The notes beneath the pieces were generated by a model. The model worked only from the letters and a program-made list of their open reading frames with translations, was not told the origin of the DNA and made no database searches. From LMDS01 sp039930465 (lineage in GTDB: Bacteria > Pseudomonadota > Gammaproteobacteria > Burkholderiales > Burkholderiaceae_C), in the NCBI GenBank assembly GCA_039930465.1, contig JBDTTU010000085.1:1-19207 (forward strand): 19,207 bases of DNA. Reading direction: 5' to 3'. How positions within the stretch are numbered: the first letter of the stretch is position 1; every line of letters starts with the position of its first letter. Position numbers and translations under genes: made by a program. Below are positions 7,724 to 14,665 of the stretch, in pieces.

Positions 7724-8482
7724 TCAGCCGGCCGCGGGCGCCCCATCCACGAAGACACGCAACTCGCCCGGCGCAAATGCCGTCCAGGCTTCGTTTTTCG
7801 TCAGCGGCTCGGTCACGATGATCGCGACACGGTCACTGGCCGAGGTCAACTCGGCGAAGTCGACCGTCACATCGTCGTCTTGCAACGACGCCGGCACGAA
7901 CGGGTGCTGGCGCACCAGGTGGTGCAGGTGCGTCGAGCAGTGCGCCCACAGCGCCTGGCCGTTGCTGAGCATGAAGTTGAAGGTGCCATGTTTCGCCGCG
8001 ATGGGCGCCAGTTCTCGCAGCGTGGCGGTGAGTTCGGCGATCGGCGGAACGCTCGCATGCGCTTTGGCCAGCTCCTGCATCAGCCAGCAGAACGCACGCT
8101 CGCTGTCGGTGCCGCCCACCGGGCGGAAGGCGCCGTGCAGGCGCGGCTCGAAGCCCTTCAGGTCGCCGTTGTGCGCAAACACCCAGTAGCGGCCCCACAG
8201 CTCTCGCACGAACGGGTGGGTGTTCTCAAGCGCCACGCGGCCTTGCGTGGCCTTGCGGATGTGGGCGACGATGTTGTCGCTCTTGATCGGGTAAGACCGC
8301 ACCATCTCGGCGACAGGCGAGCTGCGCGCGCTCTGCGCGTCGACCATCAGGCGCACCCCGGCGCCTTCGAAGAAAGCGATGCCGAAGCCGTCTTTGTGCT
8401 CTTCGGCGCGGGTGGAAAAACCGGTGAAGCTGAACATCACGTCGGTCGGCGTGTTGGCGTTCAGGCCGAGAAGTTGGCACAT
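7724..8482 (-). CDS. yafJ: Class II glutamine amidotransferase, YafJ type
   Basis: A 252-residue protein with the Ntn-hydrolase glutaminase fold. The start MCQLLGLNANTPTDV exposes Cys2 as the N-terminal nucleophile after Met removal. It follows E. coli YafJ closely: FSFTGF, HKDGFGIAFFEG, SPVAEMVRSYPIKS, VAHIRKATQG, ENTHPFVRELWGRYWVFAHNGDL and GGTDSERAFCWL are all present. The family hydrolyses glutamine to release ammonia, but the acceptor for YafJ is not established. The ATG at 8482 is chosen because any longer form would bury the catalytic Cys. GAGGAG (8498-8493) lies 10 bases upstream and overlaps the TGA of the preceding flavoprotein gene, suggesting coupled translation. It is the middle gene of a likely three-gene unit (flavoprotein, yafJ, M14 peptidase). 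Confidence 0.93.
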   Translation of the reverse strand: MCQLLGLNANTPTDVMFSFTGFSTRAEEHKDGFGIAFFEGAGVRLMVDAQSARSSPVAEMVRSYPIKSDNIVAHIRKATQGRVALENTHPFVRELWGRYWVFAHNGDLKGFEPRLHGAFRPVGGTDSERAFCWLMQELAKAHASVPPIAELTATLRELAPIAAKHGTFNFMLSNGQALWAHCSTHLHHLVRQHPFVPASLQDDDVTVDFAELTSASDRVAIIVTEPLTKNEAWTAFAPGELRVFVDGAPAAG

Positions 8483-8496
8483 GTCTGCGGCGCTCC

Positions 8497-9738
8497 TCAG
8501 CGGCGCTCGAAGAAAAGCAGGAACAAGCCCCTGGCGCTGAGCAGGCTGCCCGGGTTGCGGGTCTCGTTGAGCACGCCGCTCATGCGCCGCAAGATGCGCG
8601 GGTTCTTGCGGGCACGCCAGATCAGCAGGTCGGCCAGCCACGGGTGGCGGTTCACGATGTTGGCGCGCTGGTAAAGATCGAAACGCGGTTTCAATGCCAG
8701 CAGGCGGGCTTCGTAATCGGCGCGCACTTGCGCGTCGCTCGATCCTTGTGCCCGGCCGGCCAGCACCGATTCGGCGGCGTGGATGCCGGTTTCGAGCGCC
8801 TTGCCGATGCCTTCACCGGTGAAGGAATAGGTGCTGCCCGCAGCCTCGCCAGTGACGATCAGCCCCGGCCGCGTGAAACGCGCGCCTGCCAGCGTGCAGC
8901 GCAGCGGCGCGCCCTTCATCGGCCCGAGCAGCGTGCCGCCCTGCATCAACTCGCGCGCCGGCGCGTAGACCTTCTGGAAGTCGCTCATCACCTGGCGCAG
9001 GTTGATGTCTTTTTTCGTCAGCTTGCCGCCCTTGGGCTCGGCGTGGCTGTCGACGATACCGACACCGATGTTGAACACGCCGTCGCGGCACGGGAAGACC
9101 CAGCCGTAGCCAGGGGTGAGTGCACGGTGCCAGACGATCTCGAGCGCGCTGATGCGCCCGACCATCGCCTCGTTCTTCACATAACCGCGCAGCGCCACGC
9201 CGCTCGGCGTGTGGCGCTGCGACATGCCGGCCGCAAGCAGCGCCTGCGGCACCGCGCCGCTGGCCAGCACGAGCCAGCGCGCACCCACTGCATGGGTGGC
9301 GTCACCGTGTTGCAGGGTGGCGCCAACAACCTGCTGGCCTTCTTCGATCGGCGCCATGAAGCGCACGGGCGCAAACATGCGCACGCCAGCGTCGACGGCA
9401 GCGCGGCACAAGACGTGGTCGAGCTCCTTGCGTGGCAGCACCGCCAGCGTGCCCGGCACGTCGACGCGCCCGCCTCGCGGGCCGATGCAGCCGACGATGG
9501 ACACCGGTTGCGCCAAGGCCATCACCGCATCGAGCACGCCGAGCTTGCGCAGCGCGTTGTGGGCATCGGGAATGAGCGCGTCGCCACAGACCTTGTCGCG
9601 CGGAAAGACGTGCTGGTCGACGAGCACCACATCGAGCCCGGCGCGCGCCAGCGTGAGCGCGGCGGCGCTGCCGGCCGGGCCGGCACCGACGACGAGCACG
9701 TCGCAGGCTGAAGGAAGGTGTTCGATGCCGAGGTTCAT
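8497..9738 (-). CDS. FAD-dependent oxidoreductase, geranylgeranyl reductase family
   Basis: A 413-residue flavoprotein of the p-hydroxybenzoate hydroxylase fold. The N-terminal dinucleotide motif VVGAGPAGSAAALTLARAG (16-34) ends at Asp41 of the second strand. RDKVCGDAL (47-55) is the typical GGR-family loop with Cys51. YGWVFP lies at 211-216, and GLIVTGEAAGSTYSFTGEG (292-310) with GIGKALETG binds the FAD phosphate and ribityl chain. Family members reduce isoprenoid double bonds in archaeal lipids, chlorophyll or menaquinone, and many bacterial copies are uncharacterised. Which substrate this one uses is not readable. The ATG at 9738 fits the motif position, but no Shine-Dalgarno is visible. 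It starts 35 bp after the diguanylate cyclase stop and ends 14 bp before yafJ. Confidence 0.85.
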   Translation of the reverse strand: MNLGIEHLPSACDVLVVGAGPAGSAAALTLARAGLDVVLVDQHVFPRDKVCGDALIPDAHNALRKLGVLDAVMALAQPVSIVGCIGPRGGRVDVPGTLAVLPRKELDHVLCRAAVDAGVRMFAPVRFMAPIEEGQQVVGATLQHGDATHAVGARWLVLASGAVPQALLAAGMSQRHTPSGVALRGYVKNEAMVGRISALEIVWHRALTPGYGWVFPCRDGVFNIGVGIVDSHAEPKGGKLTKKDINLRQVMSDFQKVYAPARELMQGGTLLGPMKGAPLRCTLAGARFTRPGLIVTGEAAGSTYSFTGEGIGKALETGIHAAESVLAGRAQGSSDAQVRADYEARLLALKPRFDLYQRANIVNRHPWLADLLIWRARKNPRILRRMSGVLNETRNPGSLLSARGLFLLFFERR

Positions 9739-9773
9739 GGACGCGCGGGAAGTTGCGCGCCGATTCTAGAAGG

Positions 9774-11387
9774 CTATGCCAACGAGACAGGTGCCAGAAA
9801 CTTGATCCTGTACATCGATTCGTCGCTGCGGTGCAGAAGCGAATCAGGGGTATCGCCGGCCTGGACTTCGCTGGTTCCGATGGTCACGGAAAGACGCAAT
9901 CCCGGTGCGATCGACTCCCAATCGAAAGCGACGACGGCGTCGCGAATGCGCGCGCATATTGCGACGGCTTCGTTTTCGGTCGTGCCCTCGAACAGAATCA
10001 CAAACTCATCGCCAGCCCACCGAGCCGGCAGGTCGTTCTGCCGCACCTCGGACGACATGATCGCCGCCACGGTCTTCAGCACCCGGTCGCCGACGCTGTG
10101 CGTGAAACGGTCGTTCACCGACTTGAATTTGTCGACGTCGATCATGGCGACGGTGCAGGGCCTGTTCGTCTCGACGGCATTGGCGACGCGCTGCGCAAGT
10201 GACTGCTCGAAATGCCGACGGTTGGCGAGGCCGGTCAATGCGTCCTCGAGGGACCAGCGTTCAAACTGTCTGGACGCCACGAGCGCTTGCTTGAGATGCC
10301 GCTCACTCTGGCGCGCACCGAGCCGCCAGGCCACGAGCGACTTTCTGCTGCCCAAGCCCTCAGAGATCACCTGCCGCTCTCGCTGCCTCAACGCACGGTA
10401 CGCAAGCCGGGCAGCGTCGTTCTTGTGTTGGACCTCGAAGACCTGCGCAAGCAGCAGATCGGCCATGCAGGCCAATTGCTCGTGCTCCACGGCGAGCGCC
10501 ATCTCTCGCATCTCCTTGAGCTCCCTTTCCGCCAACGCCCAGTCGGATTGTCGCCAGGCCAGTTCAGCGGCGCACCACCGAACGAACGAATCGAGCCACG
10601 TGACGCTGCTCGTCAGTGAGCGGCTGGCTGCGGCAAGCGCCGCGCTGGCAGCGCTCAGATCGCCTTGCCACGACGCGAGCAGGCTGGCTGACGCAAGCGA
10701 GATCGTTTTCGCGATGGACTGAAGACCGGGAAGTACCGACAGCCCGTTGCCCGACCGTTCGAGCTCCCGGCACTCGCGCATCAACCGGTCGAGCCTTTCA
10801 AGGCTCATCATTCGCCCGACCTGAAACCGCTCGTCGACGAGCCGGGCCGCCTCAACCCACACTTGATTGAGCCGTGGCTGGTAAATGCTCACGGCGGGCA
10901 CGCATCGCTGCGCAATCGAGACTGCAGTGCCGAGCGCGGCGTCGGCACGAGCGTGGTCTCCGCTCCAGCAATACGCGAGCCCCAGCACGTTGTACGCCAG
11001 CACGGTTTGCGCTTTGGCAGGCCCGCTATCGCACAGCTGGGCGCTCAAGAGAGCTGCCTCGACGGCCTCTTCGTTGCGGCCGAGCAGCATGGTGACATGC
11101 GCCAGCGTCGTGAGCGCGTTCGCCTCTCCCTGTGCGTCGCCGATCTGCTCGAACAGCTGCGCCGCGCGGCGCGCCGCATCGCTGGCTCGCCTGAGTTTCG
11201 AGCCGATGCGATCGCAATGCGCGAGGAACGACATGGCGCGTGCCTCTGCAGGCAGGTCAACGCCGCCCGCTCCGGCCAAAACCGATTGGGCCAGTTCACG
11301 GGCGGCTTCGATGTTTCCATCGGTCAGGGCCACGTTCGCTTCAGCCAGAAGTCGGTCGAACTGAGTCAGGCCAGCGGCCAAGGTCAT
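9774..11387 (-). CDS. Diguanylate cyclase with N-terminal TPR-like helical region
   Basis: Predicted to make cyclic di-GMP from two GTP in the cytoplasm (no signal or membrane helix in 537 aa). Residues 1-365 are alpha-helical, Ala/Leu-rich repeats resembling tetratricopeptide repeats, e.g. QGEANALTTLAHVTMLLGRNEEAVEAA (86-112) and VLAYNVLGLAYCWSGDHARADAAL, and probably sense a partner protein. A linker helix leads to the GGDEF domain: DALTGLANRR (382-391), MIDVDKFKSVND (415-426), and the active site AGDEF (458-462) with Ala in place of the first Gly. RQND (449-452), exactly five residues before the active site, is a good inhibitory I-site. The ATG at 11387 is chosen because GAGG sits 7 bases upstream; the 74 open codons before it have no family resemblance. 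It lies at the head of the long minus-strand run. Confidence 0.9.
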   Translation of the reverse strand: MTLAAGLTQFDRLLAEANVALTDGNIEAARELAQSVLAGAGGVDLPAEARAMSFLAHCDRIGSKLRRASDAARRAAQLFEQIGDAQGEANALTTLAHVTMLLGRNEEAVEAALLSAQLCDSGPAKAQTVLAYNVLGLAYCWSGDHARADAALGTAVSIAQRCVPAVSIYQPRLNQVWVEAARLVDERFQVGRMMSLERLDRLMRECRELERSGNGLSVLPGLQSIAKTISLASASLLASWQGDLSAASAALAAASRSLTSSVTWLDSFVRWCAAELAWRQSDWALAERELKEMREMALAVEHEQLACMADLLLAQVFEVQHKNDAARLAYRALRQRERQVISEGLGSRKSLVAWRLGARQSERHLKQALVASRQFERWSLEDALTGLANRRHFEQSLAQRVANAVETNRPCTVAMIDVDKFKSVNDRFTHSVGDRVLKTVAAIMSSEVRQNDLPARWAGDEFVILFEGTTENEAVAICARIRDAVVAFDWESIAPGLRLSVTIGTSEVQAGDTPDSLLHRSDESMYRIKFLAPVSLA

Positions 11388-11626
11388 GCGCTTACCTCGA
11401 TAGAGCGGCCGAAGACAAGCCGAAAGGTCAAAGATCGTATCGGAATCGGCTGCCCTGAGGCGTGAAGTGTCACGCACTTCCTGTAGGAACGTCGATGTGC
11501 ACAGGTTGTTGGACCGAACCACCGGCTCCTTGCGCGAAATGGCCGTTGAATGGCCCTTCATCTGCAGACCGAGTCGCCGCGCAAGCCCGAAAGTAAACTG
11601 ATTCAGCAACCACCCTGCCGTCGCAA
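11388..11626. other. Divergent intergenic region between the cyclase and the FAD oxidase genes
   Basis: The 239 bases must hold promoters for both outward-reading genes. I could not assign convincing -35/-10 pairs. A small inverted repeat, GAAGTG (11464-11469) and CACTTC (11475-11480) with a 5-base loop, could be an operator half-site pair, but 6-bp arms are weak evidence. Confidence 0.35.
11395..11398 (-). promoter_or_regulatory. Ribosome-binding site of the diguanylate cyclase gene
   Basis: GAGG within GAGGTAAG on the minus strand, 7 bases before the ATG at 11387. It selects this start over an open frame that continues to 11609. Confidence 0.75.
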
Positions 11627-13216
11627 ATGCCTGTCCAACTCACCCGAAAGTACCAACGCGATCGTGCCCTGTTCAAGCACTGGGACGAGCTCGACGAGGC
11701 CCTGTTCGAGCGCATCCCGCGCGACCGGCTGAAGGCCGCACAGGCCGCCATCCAAGGCCACTTCGTGCTCCCGGGGGACCCCGAGTACGACGCCGATCGC
11801 AAGTTGTCGAACCCGGTGTTCAACGCGTACCCGACCGTGATCATCTACTGCGCTGTCGAAAGCGACGTGGCGGTGGCGCTGGAACTCGCGCGCGGGCAGA
11901 AGTTGCCCTTCACGGTGCGCTCCGGCGGGCACTGCACGGCCGGATTCTCCGCAGGCGCCGGCGCGTTGATCGACGTCAGCGCGCTCAACGACGCCACCGT
12001 TGACGTCGCCAACAAGATCGCCACCGTCGGCACCGGCTGTCCGTTCAGGAAGTTCGACTCGGTGTTGGCGAGCCACGGCCTCCACGTGCCCGGCGGCGAA
12101 TGCGAAGACGTGTGCATCGGCGGCTTCATGCAGGGCGGCGGATACGGCTTCACCTCGGTGACCTACGGCATGAACTGCGACAACGTGCTGGACGTGCGCG
12201 TGATGCTGGCGGACGGTCAGATCGTGGTGGCGAGCGAATCCGTCAACGCGGATCTCTGGTGGGCGGTTCGCGGCGGCACCGGGGGGAATTTCGGCGTGCT
12301 GCTGTCGGTGCGTTATCGGCTCGTGCCGCTCGGCGATGTGTTCGGCTGGGCGCTGATCTGGCCCTTGCAATCCGAGGCCGACTTCGAGAACGCGACAGGT
12401 GCCTTGATGACGCTGCAGTCGAGCTACATGCTGGCGAACCTCGACCCGGCGCTCAACATCCAGGTCTCGCTTTGTTTCCAGCCGGGGATACAGCCGAACC
12501 TGCCGCCGGAAACTCCGCTGCAGCCGTTTCTGATGGTGCGCGGCCTGTATGTCGGTTCGCAGGCGGCAGGTCAGGCAGCGATCCTGTCCTTGTGCACCTT
12601 GCCTGGCGCCACGCTGCAATGGTCGAAGATGGACAGCTTCTTCGCACTCAACGACGAGCTGCTCAACGTCCCTTACGGCATGCCGTTTTTTCCACCGCAA
12701 TACACCACCCCGCCGTGCGAAGACAAGGCGTCGCGCTACGTCACGCGCCCGCTCGCTGGCGCAGAGTGGCGCGGCCTGTTGAACTACTTCGTCGCGTCGC
12801 CGAACACCTGGTCCTATTTCTACATGGAGTTCTATGGCGGCGCCATCAACGCGTATCCGGCTGAAGGCAGCGCCTTTGTGCACCGCAACGCGGCGTTCAA
12901 CGCGGTGCTTGACGTCTTCTGGTTCGATGACGCGGGCCGCCCGGCGGCCGAGAGTTTCCTGCTGGGCTGGATGAACCTCATGGCGCCGATCTGGAACGGC
13001 GAGATCTACCAGAACTATCCGCGACTCGACGAGCCAGACTACGGCTCACGGTACTGGGCCGCGGCTCAGGCCGGGCTGTACGCGGTGAAGACCAAGTACG
13101 ACCCGAGCCACGCCTTCACGTTCGCGCAGGAGATCAGAGCCCCGATGCGCGCTGAAGCAAGTCGATTGCCCGACTCTGTTCGAACGGCTCTGGGCAAGCC
13201 GATCATGTACGGGTAG
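11627..13216 (+). CDS. Berberine-bridge-type FAD-linked oxidase (BBE family)
   Basis: A 529-residue flavoprotein oxidase. The PCMH-type FAD domain (about 65-235) contains TVRSGGHCTAGFS, in which His102 is the expected covalent flavin attachment. GGECEDVCIGGFMQGGGYG (157-175) follows; Cys159 aligns with the family's second, cysteinyl, attachment residue. WWAVRGGTGGNFGV (211-224) follows again. The C-terminal YWAAAQAGLYAVKTKYDPSHAFTF (about 476-499) is the BBE motif that completes the flavin site. Such enzymes oxidise sugars, alkaloid-like amines or phenolics with O2 and make H2O2; the substrate here is unknown. There is no export signal. The start at the ATG at 11627 has no clear Shine-Dalgarno. 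It is the only complete plus-strand gene in the window, stands alone, and its stop is 4 bp from the stop of the convergent exporter gene. Confidence 0.88.
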   Translation: MPVQLTRKYQRDRALFKHWDELDEALFERIPRDRLKAAQAAIQGHFVLPGDPEYDADRKLSNPVFNAYPTVIIYCAVESDVAVALELARGQKLPFTVRSGGHCTAGFSAGAGALIDVSALNDATVDVANKIATVGTGCPFRKFDSVLASHGLHVPGGECEDVCIGGFMQGGGYGFTSVTYGMNCDNVLDVRVMLADGQIVVASESVNADLWWAVRGGTGGNFGVLLSVRYRLVPLGDVFGWALIWPLQSEADFENATGALMTLQSSYMLANLDPALNIQVSLCFQPGIQPNLPPETPLQPFLMVRGLYVGSQAAGQAAILSLCTLPGATLQWSKMDSFFALNDELLNVPYGMPFFPPQYTTPPCEDKASRYVTRPLAGAEWRGLLNYFVASPNTWSYFYMEFYGGAINAYPAEGSAFVHRNAAFNAVLDVFWFDDAGRPAAESFLLGWMNLMAPIWNGEIYQNYPRLDEPDYGSRYWAAAQAGLYAVKTKYDPSHAFTFAQEIRAPMRAEASRLPDSVRTALGKPIMYG

Positions 13217-13220
13217 GCCG

Positions 13221-14663
13221 TCACACCCGCGGCGCCGCCTCGGCGGGCGCGCGCGGTGCCATGCGCAGGGCCGCGACCACCGAGCAGGCGGTGATGAAAC
13301 CGATCAATGCGAAGGTCTCGTGAAAGGCCCGCATCGGGTTCGTGGGTTGCGCCTGCAAACGCCATTCGAGCACGATGCCGACCAGGCTGATGCCAACCGC
13401 GCCGCCCAACTGGCGCAGGAAGTTGATGGTGCTGGCGCCCTGCGAGATCAGCCCTTCGGGCAGGCCACGCATCGCGCCCAGGTTGAGCGACGGCAGCACG
13501 AAGCCCAGGCCGATGCGCCCGACGATCGCCCACAGCGTGATCAGCAGCAGCGAGGTGGCCGTGCCGACCGTGATCATTAGCAGGAACGACGCCGCCAGCA
13601 GCACCAGGCCGGTGGAGACAATGCGCGCCAGCGGCAGCCTGTCAGACGCGCGGCCGACCAGCGGGATCGTGACCGCCAGCGCCAGCCCCGCCGGAAGCAG
13701 CACCGCGCCGGCCTGCGAAGGTGGCAGCTTGAGCGCGATCTGCATGAACACCGGCACCAGGTAGGTCGAGCCGAACAGCGCCATGCCGTAGATGAAGGCG
13801 ACCACACCGCCCATCGCGAACGATCGGTAGTCGAACAAGCGCAGTTGCATCAGCGGGTGCGCGCTGCGCCGCTGGGTCTTGATGAAAACCACCACCGCGC
13901 CGAGGCTGAAGGCGATCAGGCCCCAGCCCGCCAGCGGCACCGGCCCGTGCAGTTGCACCATGCCATTGAGCAGCGACAGCACCGCGACTGCCACGAGCAC
14001 GAGGCCGAACCCATCGAGCCGCGCGCCCGAGCGGTCGAGCTCGCCGCCCCCGGGCGCCCCGACCGGCAGGTAACGTTTCGCCAGCCACAGCGCAGCCAGG
14101 CAGAACGGCACCACCACGAAGAAGATCGAACGCCAGCCGAACCACTCGACCAGCACGCCGCCCACGCTGGGGCCGAGTGCCGGCGCCAGCACCACACCGA
14201 AGCCGAAGATGCCCATCGCCCGGCCCTGCTCGCTCGTGCCGAAGGCACGCATGATGATGATGGCCGGAATAGGCTGCAGCACACCCGCCGCCAGGCCTTC
14301 GGCGACGCGCATCGCCAGCACCAGGTCGAACCAGCGTGACAGGCCACCCGCGATGCCGCCGAGCATCAGCAGCCCCACCGCGCCGCAGTAGGTGTGGCGG
14401 TAGCCGAAGCGTTCGAGCAGCCAGGGCGTGGTCAGCATCGAGAGCGTCATCGCCGCCATGAAGCCGGCCGACAGCCACTGCGCGCGCTCTTGCCCGAGCG
14501 TGAAGACGCGGCTGATGTCGGGCACCGCGACGTTGATGATGGTCGAGGCCATGATCGACGCCATCGTGCCGATCATCACCGTGAGCAAGACGCGCCAGCG
14601 GTAGTTCGGGCCGAAGCGTTCTTGGAGAGCAGCCCGTGAATGCGGGCGAATGGGCTTGGCCAT
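13221..14663 (-). CDS. DHA2-family major facilitator exporter (EmrB/QacA-like)
   Basis: A 480-residue inner-membrane transporter with about 14 hydrophobic segments, predicted to expel a small molecule using the proton gradient. The first helix carries TIINVAVPDI (41-50, Asp49), typical of drug:H+ antiporter-2 proteins. Helix 5 carries the exporter motif APALGPSVGGVLVEWFGWRSIFF (160-182). INFLRQLGGAVGISLVG near the C-terminus is also family-typical. The ATG at 14663 begins 2 nt after the TGA of the upstream M13 peptidase, with a weak GGTGA just before it, so translation is probably coupled to the peptidase. An open frame extends farther upstream but is only antisense or alternative-frame reading of that peptidase. 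No EmrA-like membrane fusion protein or TolC is present nearby. The substrate is unknown; the peptidase neighbours hint at a peptide or peptide-derived compound, which is inference. Confidence 0.9.
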   Translation of the reverse strand: MAKPIRPHSRAALQERFGPNYRWRVLLTVMIGTMASIMASTIINVAVPDISRVFTLGQERAQWLSAGFMAAMTLSMLTTPWLLERFGYRHTYCGAVGLLMLGGIAGGLSRWFDLVLAMRVAEGLAAGVLQPIPAIIIMRAFGTSEQGRAMGIFGFGVVLAPALGPSVGGVLVEWFGWRSIFFVVVPFCLAALWLAKRYLPVGAPGGGELDRSGARLDGFGLVLVAVAVLSLLNGMVQLHGPVPLAGWGLIAFSLGAVVVFIKTQRRSAHPLMQLRLFDYRSFAMGGVVAFIYGMALFGSTYLVPVFMQIALKLPPSQAGAVLLPAGLALAVTIPLVGRASDRLPLARIVSTGLVLLAASFLLMITVGTATSLLLITLWAIVGRIGLGFVLPSLNLGAMRGLPEGLISQGASTINFLRQLGGAVGISLVGIVLEWRLQAQPTNPMRAFHETFALIGFITACSVVAALRMAPRAPAEAAPRV

Positions 14664-14665
14664 GT

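Noticed and set aside
6127..7821. 564-codon plus-strand open frame opposite the M14 gene
   Set aside because: Antisense to a gene with all zinc ligands; composition is that of a mirror frame with no recognisable domain.
9742..9760. CGCGC...GCGCG inverted repeat between the cyclase and flavoprotein genes as a terminator
   Set aside because: Only 5 bp of stem in GC-rich DNA and no T-run on the transcribed strand.
11603..12883. 426-codon minus-strand frame opposite the BBE oxidase
   Set aside because: The plus-strand frame has the FAD motifs; the minus frame is Arg/His-rich with no family match.
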